59,997 nt of DNA from Niabella aurantiaca DSM 17617 (GCF_000374125.1 NZ_KB893635.1:1-59997), one strand, 5' to 3'; shown: positions 16,990 through 26,369, counted from the first letter of the stretch. Notes: generated by a model not told the origin, from the sequence alone. Translations and numbers: made by a program.

Positions 16990-18555
16990 ATGAAAAAGCA
17001 ATTATTGATAGCATGTATGGTTCTGGTGCTCATGCCAGCGCTCTTTTCATGCACAAAGGGGTTTAAGGAGATGAACGTGGATCCCATCAACGTGGTCAAC
17101 ACTTCTTCGGACAAACTGCTGGCGCCGGCCCTGGTAAGCTCTATCTGGCCAGGGATGAGCCGGAACAGAAGCTTCAACAATGAACTGATGCAGGTTACTG
17201 TTAGCCAGAGCGATGGTGATAATTCGACCTTCCGGTACGCATTCAGAACCAGCATGTCCGACTATTTGTGGAATGCATGGTATGTGCAGCTCACCAATTT
17301 CAAACAGGTAGACAGCCTGGCCCGTACTGCTGCAACCCCCAACGCATCTTACCAGGGTATTGGGAAGATCGGCAGAGCGTGGCTGTTTTCCAATCTCACG
17401 GACATTTATGGAGACATCCCGTATTTCCATGCGCTGGAAGGAGACCAGGGAAATGTAACACCGGCTTTCGACCGGCAAAAAGATATTTATCTTGACCTGT
17501 TTGACCAGCTGGAAAAAGCCAATGACCTGCTGGCGAAGGGCGACGCCATTATAGAATCCAGCGACCCGGTCTACAAAGGGGATATTTCAAAATGGCGGAA
17601 GTTTGGAAATTCCCTGTATTTGAGATTATTGCTTCGTATATCAGGAAAAGCGGAAGTGGCGCAGCTGTGCCAGGATAAGATAAGACAGATCATTGAAGAC
17701 CCCGCGGCATATCCAATCATGACCGGAAATGCAGATTGCGCGCGCTTACTCTGGAGCGGGGGCACCAGCTCCACGGACCCTTACACATCGCCCTATGTCA
17801 ATGGCATCCGCACACAGGATTTTCGTTCTCCTTCTATTTGCAGTTTCTTTTTAGATCCGCTTATACAATGGAGCGATCCCCGTGTCGTTTCGTCAACCCC
17901 TTATGGCTATGGATCCATCGGGCGGCTCGGTATTGCCCAGGCTTCCGGAGGCGGATGGTTTGGTGTGCGAAGCGGGTACCTGCCGGGGCAGGCAGATCCC
18001 AAAGGATGTTATTTTCAAAGCTATGACAACTCCAGCTCGGGAGGTACAAAAAGTCTGCAGCAAAGCTCTTTGACGGGTATTATTATGCAATATGCAGAAG
18101 TTCAGTTCATTCTTGCGGAGGCTGCGGCCAAGGGCTGGATCTCCGGAAATACGAAAGACTATTTTTATCAGGGGATGGCATCTGCTATTAACTACTGGGT
18201 ACCGGATTTTCCGGAGGATACTGCGTCCGCTGATTTCGATGCGCATCTTGATCTTCTTTCTGATGGTGGATTTATGTGGGATGATAATGCTTCCCTGGAT
18301 GATAAAATGGAAATGATCCATATACAGAAGTATTATGCGCTGTTTCTGACGGATCTGCAACAGTGGTTTGAATACCGGCGCACCGGTCATCCGGTTTTGC
18401 CAAAAGGAGGCGGATTGTCAAATGGTGGTGTAATGCCGGCACGGCTGGTGTACCCGGTGTATGTACAGGCAGCCAACCCGGTAAATTATAAAGCTGCGGT
18501 AGCTGCGCAGGGTCCTGATGAAATTAATACCAATGTATGGTGGCAGAAGCCTTAA
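16990..18555 (+). CDS. SusD/RagB-type surface lipoprotein
   Basis: 521-residue SusD-like substrate-binding lid for the SusC protein encoded 44 bases upstream. The signal peptide has a lipobox, VLMPALFSC, followed by TKGFKEMNVDP, a common SusD start. Tetratricopeptide-like helical segments (YQGIGKIGRAWLFSNLTDIY, DIPYFHALEG, FRKFGNSLYLRLLLRIS-like) are typical of the family. The C-terminal part contains the QKYYALFLTDLQQWFEYRR motif common to SusD proteins. It belongs to the SusD-like subgroup that accompanies DUF5689 proteins. The ligand is unknown; context suggests glycerophosphodiesters or teichoic-acid-like polymers. Confidence 0.92.
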   Translation: MKKQLLIACMVLVLMPALFSCTKGFKEMNVDPINVVNTSSDKLLAPALVSSIWPGMSRNRSFNNELMQVTVSQSDGDNSTFRYAFRTSMSDYLWNAWYVQLTNFKQVDSLARTAATPNASYQGIGKIGRAWLFSNLTDIYGDIPYFHALEGDQGNVTPAFDRQKDIYLDLFDQLEKANDLLAKGDAIIESSDPVYKGDISKWRKFGNSLYLRLLLRISGKAEVAQLCQDKIRQIIEDPAAYPIMTGNADCARLLWSGGTSSTDPYTSPYVNGIRTQDFRSPSICSFFLDPLIQWSDPRVVSSTPYGYGSIGRLGIAQASGGGWFGVRSGYLPGQADPKGCYFQSYDNSSSGGTKSLQQSSLTGIIMQYAEVQFILAEAAAKGWISGNTKDYFYQGMASAINYWVPDFPEDTASADFDAHLDLLSDGGFMWDDNASLDDKMEMIHIQKYYALFLTDLQQWFEYRRTGHPVLPKGGGLSNGGVMPARLVYPVYVQAANPVNYKAAVAAQGPDEINTNVWWQKP

Positions 18556-18588
18556 CGGTATCAACGGTAAAAATTTAAAAATATACAA

Positions 18589-20169
18589 ATGAAAAATATA
18601 TTGACTGTTTTTTTGGTAATCGGTACCATCGCTGCCATCAGCGGCTGTACCAAGGACCAATATGGCAATTACCCCGGCGGTGTACCTTACGATGTGGTAT
18701 CCATACTGGATATAAGACCTCTGTACAAAGGCCAGGATGTTACCCTTACGATGGAAAATATGTATGGTGGTAAAAGAGTGCAGGCCGTAGTAGTATCTGA
18801 ACATGCCGCGGGAAATCTTCCTCAAGGGTTGCTGATTGTACAGGATAAACGCCGTCAGACGGCCCTGAGAGGCATTTCTATCGATCTGGGTGCGGCGGCA
18901 GCGAACTACCATCAGGGAGACTCGGTTGAGATCAACGTGGAGGGAGGTACGCTCACCCGCCAGAACGGGGTCCTGACCCTCAAAGGGATTACAGAAGCAA
19001 AAATCACCAGGAAGGGGACCGGACACCTGGAGATAAACAGTGTGAATGCCGGCCAGCTGGCCACCAAAATTGATCAGTATGAAAGTACGTTATGCATGGT
19101 CACCAAAGTAAGCTTTAACCCGGTGCCGCAACCGGGAGACGTGATCAGCGGCGCTAAAACGATCAATGACGGGTTTGGAAATTTTACGTTATATACGGAC
19201 CCGGGTGTAAGCTATGCCAACAGCGCTCCTATTGGAATGGCTGCTTATATCGGTATTCCTTTCCGTACAACCGACGACACTTCCTTTCAGTTCAGAACAA
19301 GAAAAGAGGAAGACATCATTTCGATGGGAAATGCTTCTTTAGCACAGGATCTTGTTATTACAGGGTGGCAGGGTGATCCGGAAGGCGGAGACGGAGATTA
19401 TGAGTATGTGCAGTTACTGGCAACCAAGGACATCGATTTCTCGGTTACTCCGTACAGCATTGTATTTGCCAACAGTGCCGGTACATCCACCCCATCCGTA
19501 CTGGACTCGGGCTGGGCAACCGGAGACCGGCGTACCATCAAATGGGACATTACATCGGGCAGTGTACAAAAAGGAAAATTCTTCTACTTCGGCGGAACAA
19601 AAAAAATGATCAATGGTTCCAAATCGACCCTATTGTCTGATGCCAACTGGTATGCTAAAAAATACGCCACCAGTGGCACAAACCCCGGGGATGGCGGATT
19701 GGCCAGGGTTTCCAATTTTGGAACCTCCGGGCCCTTTGCCAATAGTGGTAACGCGTCAGCCGTTGCTATATTTAAAGGAACATCCGTTACCGAGAAGTCT
19801 GTTCCGGTAGACCTGTTTTTTATCGGCTCCGGAGGAAATAATACGGTGTATGATGCCGAAAAAGGCCAGGGTTTCCGTATTTGCAATAACGACTGGTATG
19901 CGATGGTTTCTATTGATCCTGCTACCCTGCAGCCCCTGAGCCAGCCGTTTTTTAAGGCCGGCAGCAATACGCTTTTTGTAGGATATCACAGTCCTTCCGA
20001 TAAGGGTTTTTATTATATGATGGGGGGCGTGTATAATCTTACTCTGGGAAGGTGGACAAAAGCGCGGGCAGACCATCTGGTGGATCTGACAAAGGAGTCA
20101 ACACTGGCCGAAATAGAAAGCGGGCTCGGAGGGCCCAATGACGAGTTTATTACAAAACTTGAAGAATAG
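18589..20169 (+). CDS. DUF5689-domain surface lipoprotein
   Basis: 526-residue lipoprotein with a lipobox (AAISGC) after a short signal peptide. The N-terminal part, about residues 25-230, resembles DUF5689, an OB-fold-like domain found in SusCD loci (features include VVSEHAAGNLPQGLLIVQD and GDSVEINVEGGTLTRQNGVL). Residues from about 250 (DLVITGWQGDPEGGDGDYEY, followed by QLLATKDIDF and a GWATGDRRTIKWD segment) look like a lamin-tail-type domain. It lies 33 bases after susD. It is probably a surface accessory protein that binds or processes the substrate; no catalytic motif could be assigned. Confidence 0.8.
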   Translation: MKNILTVFLVIGTIAAISGCTKDQYGNYPGGVPYDVVSILDIRPLYKGQDVTLTMENMYGGKRVQAVVVSEHAAGNLPQGLLIVQDKRRQTALRGISIDLGAAAANYHQGDSVEINVEGGTLTRQNGVLTLKGITEAKITRKGTGHLEINSVNAGQLATKIDQYESTLCMVTKVSFNPVPQPGDVISGAKTINDGFGNFTLYTDPGVSYANSAPIGMAAYIGIPFRTTDDTSFQFRTRKEEDIISMGNASLAQDLVITGWQGDPEGGDGDYEYVQLLATKDIDFSVTPYSIVFANSAGTSTPSVLDSGWATGDRRTIKWDITSGSVQKGKFFYFGGTKKMINGSKSTLLSDANWYAKKYATSGTNPGDGGLARVSNFGTSGPFANSGNASAVAIFKGTSVTEKSVPVDLFFIGSGGNNTVYDAEKGQGFRICNNDWYAMVSIDPATLQPLSQPFFKAGSNTLFVGYHSPSDKGFYYMMGGVYNLTLGRWTKARADHLVDLTKESTLAEIESGLGGPNDEFITKLEE

Positions 20170-20279
20170 CAACCGGAACGGGGCCTGAGTGGTGCAGCGT
20201 TAAGGGTCGCACAGAGGAACGCATCCTGGCTGACCGGATGGAGATCTGGTTCTAAGTGGAACACATTGAAATATTTTAT

Positions 20280-20972
20280 ATGATAATGAAGTTTAAAAAC
20301 AAGATAACCGCAGGTCTTGTGATGGCCTGCATGCTTGCAGTGGTTAACGGCAATGCCCAGTCGCCAACCTGGGACAGCACTTACCGCCCGGGCAGCTACC
20401 CGTTAAAAGTGGCTCAGTTTAAGGTGTTTCCCAATGCGGCCCGCGACATCATTTTTTTGGGGAACAGCATCACGGCCGGAGTAGACTGGGCGGAACTGTT
20501 ACAAAACTCCAATGCCCGCAACCGGGGCATCAGTGGCGACATCACCTTTGGCGTGCTGGAGCGCCTGCATGAAGTAACGGAAGGCAAGCCCCGTAAGGTC
20601 TTTATCCTGATCGGGACCAACGACATCGCCCGAAACATACCGGATGCGGTGATCCTGGATAACTATAAACGCATCATCCGGCAGATCAAACGGGAGAGCC
20701 CGGCCACAAAGATCTATTTCCAGACGGTGCTGCCGGTGAACAGCGATGTTCCTCCAAAGAAAAGCCATTACGGAAAGGATGAGCACATCGCGGCTGTGAA
20801 TGAAGGGTTAAAAAAGCTGGGGAGGGATGAAGGCATTACCGTAATTGACCTGCACCCGCTTTTTTTAAAGGGGGGAAAACTGGATAAGGACCTTACCTAT
20901 GATGGGCTGCATCTGAATATAAACGGGTATAAACGCTGGGAAAAAATTTTAAAAGATGGAAAATACTTGTAA
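20280..20972 (+). CDS. Exported SGNH/GDSL-type esterase
   Basis: About 230-residue SGNH hydrolase with a signal peptide (MKFKNKITAGLVMACMLAV.. ending NGNAQ). Block I is IIFLGNSITAG with the nucleophile Ser, block II NRGISGD with the oxyanion Gly, block III LIGTNDIARN, and block V DGLHLNINGYKRW with the catalytic Asp-His pair. All four SGNH residues are present. ATGs at 20280 and 20286 are both possible starts; the longer frame from 20256 begins with GTG and adds no recognisable sequence. It overlaps the next gene by 17 bases. In this locus it may remove acyl, acetyl or similar esters from the imported substrate; the true substrate is unknown. Confidence 0.88.
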   Translation: MIMKFKNKITAGLVMACMLAVVNGNAQSPTWDSTYRPGSYPLKVAQFKVFPNAARDIIFLGNSITAGVDWAELLQNSNARNRGISGDITFGVLERLHEVTEGKPRKVFILIGTNDIARNIPDAVILDNYKRIIRQIKRESPATKIYFQTVLPVNSDVPPKKSHYGKDEHIAAVNEGLKKLGRDEGITVIDLHPLFLKGGKLDKDLTYDGLHLNINGYKRWEKILKDGKYL

Positions 20973-21885
20973 GGTGAAAATAAAACTATTCGGCACCGGG
21001 TTGCTGTTATCAGCTGTAATGTTGTCCAGCGCACAAACAAAGATCCAGCTTCCGGCAAAGTACCGGCATTTTGATATGGAGGCACACCGGGGAGGCAAAG
21101 GCCTGATGCCGGAAAACACCATTCCGGCAATGCTGCGTGCCATTGATATGGGCATTACCACCCTGGAGATGGATATGCAGGTAACAAAGGACGGGCAGAT
21201 CGTTGTATCGCACGACGCCACCTTCAACTACGGGTTTACAACCACTCCTGAAGGGGATACGCTGACACCCGCAGAAGCGAAAAAGCGTATACTCTACACG
21301 ATGACCTACGACTCCATAAAAAAATACGATGTGGGTCAAAAGTTTTATGCTGCCGTTCCGAGGCAGAAAAAGATGGCAGCAGTAAAGCCGTTGCTGAAAG
21401 ACCTGCTGACGGCAACAGAAGCGTATGCAAAAAAGAAAGGGGTAGCCATCCGGTATAATATTGAAATAAAATCCAGTGTCAAAGGAGAAGGCGTTTATTG
21501 CCCGCCGGTGGCCGGGTTTACCAACCTGGCCATGCAGACCATACTGCCCTTTAACATCGGTAAACGCATGATCATTCAATGTTTTGACGAACGGGCATTA
21601 AAGATCATGCACGCGAAATATCCGCAGGTACAGACCTCTTTTTTGACCGGTGATAAAGAAAAACGCAGCCTGGATGAGCAGCTGAAAAGCCTGGGCTATG
21701 TCCCGGAATATTACAGCCCGCATTATTCCGTTGTGACCCCGGAGCTGGTTGAAGCATGTCATGAGCGCCATATGAAGATCGTTCCCTGGACGGCGGATGA
21801 TATTGCGATCATCAAAAGCCTGGCAGATATGGGAGCGGATGGTGTCATTACGGATTACCCGGACTTGTTTTACCAGTTGAAATAA
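20956..21885 (+). CDS. Glycerophosphodiester phosphodiesterase, exported
   Basis: 309-residue GDPD-family enzyme hydrolysing glycerophosphodiesters to glycerol-3-phosphate and an alcohol. The signal peptide ends near MLSSAQ. Catalytic and metal residues are visible in EAHRGGKGLMPENT (His, Glu, Asn), TLEMDMQVTKDGQIVVSHD (Glu, Asp, catalytic His) and YNIEIKS (Glu), with DGVITDYPDLF at the C-terminus. The start overlaps the SGNH gene by 17 bases, so translation is likely coupled. The export signal places it in the periplasm or on the cell surface, upstream of GlpD in the pathway. Enzymes of this family include GlpQ-type enzymes that degrade glycerol-phosphate teichoic acids. Confidence 0.93.
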   Translation: MENTCKVKIKLFGTGLLLSAVMLSSAQTKIQLPAKYRHFDMEAHRGGKGLMPENTIPAMLRAIDMGITTLEMDMQVTKDGQIVVSHDATFNYGFTTTPEGDTLTPAEAKKRILYTMTYDSIKKYDVGQKFYAAVPRQKKMAAVKPLLKDLLTATEAYAKKKGVAIRYNIEIKSSVKGEGVYCPPVAGFTNLAMQTILPFNIGKRMIIQCFDERALKIMHAKYPQVQTSFLTGDKEKRSLDEQLKSLGYVPEYYSPHYSVVTPELVEACHERHMKIVPWTADDIAIIKSLADMGADGVITDYPDLFYQLK

Positions 21886-22027
21886 TTTTATATTTTAGGG
21901 GCAGATATTCATCGGCCCGTATGGAAAATGGATGATGATTTTAATAAGACCGGATTTGTTGTGTTGCTGACGGGTGCGACGCAAGGTCGCTGACAGGAGT
22001 ACAAAGCCGATATCACAATTACTAACA

Positions 22028-22043
22028 GCCTTTCCCGAAAGGC
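22028..22043 (+). promoter_or_regulatory. Inverted repeat in glpK leader
   Basis: GCCTTTC-CC-GAAAGGC, a perfect 7-bp inverted repeat, ends 13 bases before the glpK ATG. Its TTTC..GAAA core resembles TTTCGAAA before glpD (11590-11597). It could be an operator or an RNA hairpin covering the ribosome-loading region. Confidence 0.35.
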
Positions 22044-22056
22044 AAAAATTTATTGC

Positions 22057-23553
22057 ATGCCAAAATATGTTCTCTCCCTGGACCAGGGTACAACCAGCTC
22101 CCGCGCCATTATTTTTGATAAGGCCGGTTCCATTGTTGCCGTAGCACAAAAAGAATTTACACAGATCTTTCCCCAGCCCGGTTGGGTGGAGCACGATGCC
22201 AATGAAATATGGTCGACCCAGTTAGGAGTAGCTACCGAAGCCATCGTAAAAGCCGGGCTGACCACACAGGATATTGCCTCCATTGGAATCACCAACCAGC
22301 GGGAAACAACGGTGGTATGGGACCGGAAAACCTCCCAGCCGGTATATAACGCCATTGTTTGGCAGGACCGCCGTACTTCCGGTTATTGCGATGCACTGAA
22401 GAACGACGGGTCTGCCGAAAAAATAAAAGAAAAAACCGGCCTGGTAACGGATGCCTATTTTTCTGCAACAAAGATCCGGTGGATCCTGGAAAATGTGGAC
22501 GGTGCTAAAGCCCGGGCGCAAAATGGAGAACTGTGTTTTGGAACCGTAGATTCCTGGCTGTTGTGGAAGCTGACCAATGGGAAAGTGCATGCCACTGACG
22601 TCAGCAATGCTTCCCGTACGATGGCGTTCAATATCCATACCCTGCAATGGGATGAAGAGCTGCTGCAATTGTTCGGCATTCCGCAAAGCATGATGCCGGA
22701 AGTGCGCTCCAGCAGCGAGGTGTACGGGCATACCCAGCAGCTCATCACTGCCGCAGAGATCCCCGTGAGCGGCATCGCCGGTGACCAGCAGTCTGCATTG
22801 TTCGGACAGATGTGCACCCAATCCGGGATGGTAAAAAACACGTATGGCACCGGCTGTTTTATGCTGATGCATACCGGCAATAAACCCGTTCCATCAAAAA
22901 ATAATTTGCTGACAACGATCGCCTGGAAGATCAATAATGAAGTAAGCTATGCGCTGGAGGGCAGCGTGTTCATTGCAGGGGCTGTAGTGCAATGGCTGCG
23001 CGACGGGCTGAAGCTGATCCAAAAGTCGGGGGACATTGAGGCGCTGACCGCAACAGAAGCGGATAATGGCGGTGTGTATATGGTACCGGCCTTCACCGGC
23101 CTGGGTGCTCCTTACTGGAACCAGCACGCCCGGGGCATCATTACCGGGCTTACCCGGGGCAGCTCCGACGGGCATATTGCGCGCGCCGCAGTAGAAAGCA
23201 TTGCCTACCAAACGATGGATGTGTTGAAGGCGATGGAAGCAGATGCCGGGCTGCAGATCAAAGAAGTGCGGGTGGATGGCGGTGCAACGGTAAATAATTA
23301 CCTGATGCAGTTCCAGGCCAACCTGCTGGATACCGCAGTGGTGCGGCCGAAAATTACAGAGACCACGGCGCTGGGCGCAGCCTACCTCAGCGGACTGGCC
23401 GTTGGCTTCTGGAGTGATTTAAAGGAAGTGGAAACCTACTGGCAGGTAGACCAGAAATTTGAACCCTATATGAAGGCCGGTGTGCGGGAGGAGCTGGCAA
23501 AAGGCTGGAAGCGCGCTGTCCGTGCAGCCCAGGTTTGGGCCGGGGATGTTTAA
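22057..23553 (+). CDS. glpK: Glycerol kinase
   Basis: 498-residue FGGY-family kinase phosphorylating glycerol to glycerol-3-phosphate. Typical segments are [16 protein letters not shown] at the N-terminus, the [10 protein letters not shown] motif, [47 protein letters not shown], the ATP-binding [13 protein letters not shown], and [17 protein letters not shown]. Length and motifs match E. coli GlpK closely. It follows the GDPD gene after 171 bases and precedes glpF, completing a free-glycerol branch beside the glycerol-3-phosphate branch. Confidence 0.96.
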   Translation: MPKYVLSLDQGTTSSRAIIFDKAGSIVAVAQKEFTQIFPQPGWVEHDANEIWSTQLGVATEAIVKAGLTTQDIASIGITNQRETTVVWDRKTSQPVYNAIVWQDRRTSGYCDALKNDGSAEKIKEKTGLVTDAYFSATKIRWILENVDGAKARAQNGELCFGTVDSWLLWKLTNGKVHATDVSNASRTMAFNIHTLQWDEELLQLFGIPQSMMPEVRSSSEVYGHTQQLITAAEIPVSGIAGDQQSALFGQMCTQSGMVKNTYGTGCFMLMHTGNKPVPSKNNLLTTIAWKINNEVSYALEGSVFIAGAVVQWLRDGLKLIQKSGDIEALTATEADNGGVYMVPAFTGLGAPYWNQHARGIITGLTRGSSDGHIARAAVESIAYQTMDVLKAMEADAGLQIKEVRVDGGATVNNYLMQFQANLLDTAVVRPKITETTALGAAYLSGLAVGFWSDLKEVETYWQVDQKFEPYMKAGVREELAKGWKRAVRAAQVWAGDV

Positions 23554-23663
23554 ATTTTCAGGGTTCCATATTTTCTGAATCCGGAACGAAATTTTAAAAA
23601 CAACAGAAGCTAATTTACACGTTCTTTGCTTCCAATTGAAATGAAAACGATAAACAAAACCAT

Positions 23664-24371
23664 ATGAGTATTTTTACTGGAGAATTAATCGGAACTTTTT
23701 TTCTGATCATCCTGGGTAACGGCGTTGTGGCCAATGTTGTTTTGAACAAGACCAAGGGCAATAACAGCGGCTGGATCGTGATCACATTTGGCTGGGCCAT
23801 GGCCGTTTTTGTAGGGGTGTTTGTTGCATCCAAAGCAAGCGGGGCCCATCTGAATCCGGCGGTGACCGCTGCGCTGGCCTGGCTTGGGAAAATTGAGCCC
23901 TCAACCATTCCGGAATATATCGGGGGACAGCTTTTAGGCGCGATGCTGGGTCAGCTGGGTGTTTGGGTGGCCTACCGGCAACATTACCTGGAAACAGATG
24001 ATACGGGCCTGAAGCTGGCTACTTTTTGTACGGCTCCCGCCATCCGCAGTGCATTACATAACCTGCTCACCGAGGCAATAGGAACCTTCCTGCTGATCCT
24101 TTCCGTGTTGTTTATCATTGCTCCTTCCAATAGTTTAGGTGCCCTGGATGCCCTGCCGGTAGCCTTCATCGTGCTGGCCATCGGTTTAAGCCTGGGAGGT
24201 CCTACCGGTTATGCCATCAATCCGGTGCGCGATTTTGCCCCCCGGATCATGCATGCCATCCTGCCCATTGGCAAAAAAGGCAGCAGTGATTGGCGCTACA
24301 GCTGGGTCCCCATTGTAGGGCCCTTGCTTGGTGCGTGGCTGGCTGCAATTGTTTTTGAGCAGCTGATGTAG
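23664..24371 (+). CDS. glpF: Glycerol uptake facilitator (MIP/aquaporin family)
   Basis: 235-residue inner-membrane channel with six predicted helices and two half-helix loops. The first NPA motif is intact (GAHLNPAVT, 64-66). The second is NPV (YAINPVRDFAPR, 186-188) in place of NPA. The following Arg-Asp pair, diagnostic of glyceroporins over water-only aquaporins, is kept (R189, D190). It follows glpK after 110 bases and is the last gene of the locus. Glycerol transport is inferred from the Asp and the neighbouring kinase. Confidence 0.92.
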   Translation: MSIFTGELIGTFFLIILGNGVVANVVLNKTKGNNSGWIVITFGWAMAVFVGVFVASKASGAHLNPAVTAALAWLGKIEPSTIPEYIGGQLLGAMLGQLGVWVAYRQHYLETDDTGLKLATFCTAPAIRSALHNLLTEAIGTFLLILSVLFIIAPSNSLGALDALPVAFIVLAIGLSLGGPTGYAINPVRDFAPRIMHAILPIGKKGSSDWRYSWVPIVGPLLGAWLAAIVFEQLM

Positions 24372-24896
24372 GGGGGTGAATTTGCGCAGATCCAAAGGCG
24401 TAGCGCGGCGGTCATATCACACACCGGCCTGTATAAATCGGGCACGATGACCGATGCGTTGCCCATCGGGGCGGGCACTTTCATGGCTTGTTCGGGGATG
24501 TTTACTACAAGGATCAACGCTGCAGCTTTTTAATAGTAAAAGGACCTTGACGCGCATGCGATGACTATGGGAACAGCAAGACAAAACAGGCGTTTGAAAC
24601 AACCCCGGATAAAAGTATTATCATTTAAAACAAAAAGACCATCCCTGAACGTCTAAGTCGGTTAGTTTTATTACATCCTTTTGAAGAGCCGGCTGCGGCC
24701 CGCTGCGAAGCGGGCAATAAATGGTGCTACCGGAAAGGGTATAATTGCGCGCCGGGTTTAAAAAAAGATCCTTTCGCCTTTCGCCGTTGGGCTCTTGACG
24801 CCATGACCAGACCGCTTCAATGATGCGCTCAGGTAAAAAGCAAAAGAATCGTAATAACAGAAGGAGCCGGCAAGCTGGAATAAAAAGACGTATTGT
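24372..24896. other. Intergenic region after glpF
   Basis: 525 bases without a supported gene. A hairpin with a GCGA tetraloop, GCCCGCT-GCGA-AGCGGGC, lies at 24698-24715, with no T-run after it. A short plus-strand frame ending at about 24532 has protein-like composition but no recognisable family. Confidence 0.5.
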
Positions 24897-26369
24897 ATGT
24901 GCTACAAAAAAATTGCTTTTGCCATCCTGTGCATGCTGGCCGGTACCGCAGCACGGCCTCAGATCGTTTTAAAACAACAACGCGAGCTGTTTGCGGACAA
25001 TTACCTGGTAGACAAAATGGCTGGTGTCGAAAACCGGTTGGGTGTACCGGTTGCGGCAGAAACCGCCATTAAATTTGACGCGGGCTGGGAGGGGGTCTTC
25101 AGCGGTGCGTATGTATCTGTTACGCATGACGGAAGTCTTTACCGGATGTATTACCGGGGCGTTGGAGAAACAGAGGATATAAAAAAGCAGGTGACCTGCT
25201 GTGCAGAAAGCCGGGATGGCGTCCATTGGCAAAAGCCGGCATACAGGCAATTCAAAATAAATGGTTCTTTAGAGAACAATGTGGTGCTTTTGGGTGATCG
25301 GCTGCAGGCAAGCCATAATTTTTCAGTTATCTATGATCAGAACCCCGCTGCAGCTCCGGGCGAACGATATAAGGCCGTTGGCGGGGTAGCGTCTTCCAAA
25401 AGGCGCAGTATGCGGGGGCTGTACCGGTACGTGTCGGCCGACGGTATTCACTGGAAGATAAAAGATTCCATACCATTGTTTCCGGATGGGTATGGAATGG
25501 ATTCGCAGAATGTACTGGCCTGGCTGCCTTCAGAGCAGCAGTACGCAATTTACCTGCGGGTATGGACGGGTGATCATCCGGGGGATAGTACTCTCCTCAA
25601 AGGGGTACGCACCATTGCCCGGTCCGTATCCGAAGATTTTATTCATTGGTCCGAACCGCAGCGCATGCAGTTTGATAACGGCATCATCGAAGATCTGTAC
25701 ACCAATGCAACCCAGCCCTACTTCCGTGCACCGCAGCTCCTGGTATCCCTGCCCTTTCGTTTCAGCCCCCATGCGGTGGCGCTTACGGAAAGCGAAATGA
25801 ATGAGAACGGCATAGCCAGATCAATGCGCAAGGGGATCTCGGATGCGGTGCTGCTGACCAGCCGCGGCGGCAATAACTATTCGCGGCCGTTTATGGAGTC
25901 GTTCATCCGGCCGGGCCTGGATGTGCACAATTGGGCAGCAAGAAGCAATATCCCCGCTTTGGGCGTGGTACCCACGGGGCAAAACGAGATGTCTGTTTAT
26001 GTAACGCGTGCGTACGGAACAAAAGAATGCCATATTCAACGTATGACGTTAAGAACGGATGGGTTTGCCTCTTTACATGCAGGATATAAAGAGGGCTACG
26101 TACTCACCAGGCCGCTTCAACTGGACGGCAATAAATTTTTATTGAACTATTCAACGTCTTCCGTAGGGTATGTAAAAGTTGTTTTCCTGGATGAAAGCCT
26201 CCGCGAGATCGCAGGCTTTTCGGAAAGGGACGCAAAAAAGATGACCGGCGACCGGATTGATCAGGAAATAAGCTGGGGCTCCGCTTCGCTCGGCGAACTG
26301 AAGGGGAAAACGATCCGGATAAAGTTTATCATCCGGGATGCCGACATTTATTCTTTTGCGCTGTTCTGA
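24897..26369 (+). CDS. Exported beta-propeller protein related to clan GH-F/J hydrolases
   Basis: 490-residue protein with a signal peptide (MCYKKIAFAILCMLAGTAA). The body shows the repeated propeller pattern of GH32/GH43/GH62-like proteins: SVTHDGSLYRMYYRG, CCAESRDGVHWQKP, RYVSADGIHWKIKD, ARSVSEDFIHWSEPQ, each with the D-G-x-x-W pattern marking a blade. The DGxHWxKP repeats are typical of uncharacterised glycoside hydrolase-like proteins. Catalytic residues cannot be assigned with confidence, so function is left open. It stands alone and is convergent with the GH116 gene, suggesting a role in glycan use. Confidence 0.65.
   Translation: MCYKKIAFAILCMLAGTAARPQIVLKQQRELFADNYLVDKMAGVENRLGVPVAAETAIKFDAGWEGVFSGAYVSVTHDGSLYRMYYRGVGETEDIKKQVTCCAESRDGVHWQKPAYRQFKINGSLENNVVLLGDRLQASHNFSVIYDQNPAAAPGERYKAVGGVASSKRRSMRGLYRYVSADGIHWKIKDSIPLFPDGYGMDSQNVLAWLPSEQQYAIYLRVWTGDHPGDSTLLKGVRTIARSVSEDFIHWSEPQRMQFDNGIIEDLYTNATQPYFRAPQLLVSLPFRFSPHAVALTESEMNENGIARSMRKGISDAVLLTSRGGNNYSRPFMESFIRPGLDVHNWAARSNIPALGVVPTGQNEMSVYVTRAYGTKECHIQRMTLRTDGFASLHAGYKEGYVLTRPLQLDGNKFLLNYSTSSVGYVKVVFLDESLREIAGFSERDAKKMTGDRIDQEISWGSASLGELKGKTIRIKFIIRDADIYSFALF

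Noticed and set aside
22028-22043. glpK leader hairpin as a riboswitch
   Set aside because: Only a simple 7-bp hairpin; no aptamer architecture is visible, so it is listed as a possible operator only.
10705-24371. Reading the glp locus as a standard glycan PUL
   Set aside because: No glycoside hydrolase, polysaccharide lyase or SusE-like glycan binder lies inside it; the GH92 gene upstream is separated by the convergent regulator.
24412-24532. Short plus-strand frame after glpF with protein-like composition
   Set aside because: About 40 codons with no recognisable family or promoter; could be a gene remnant but cannot be supported.
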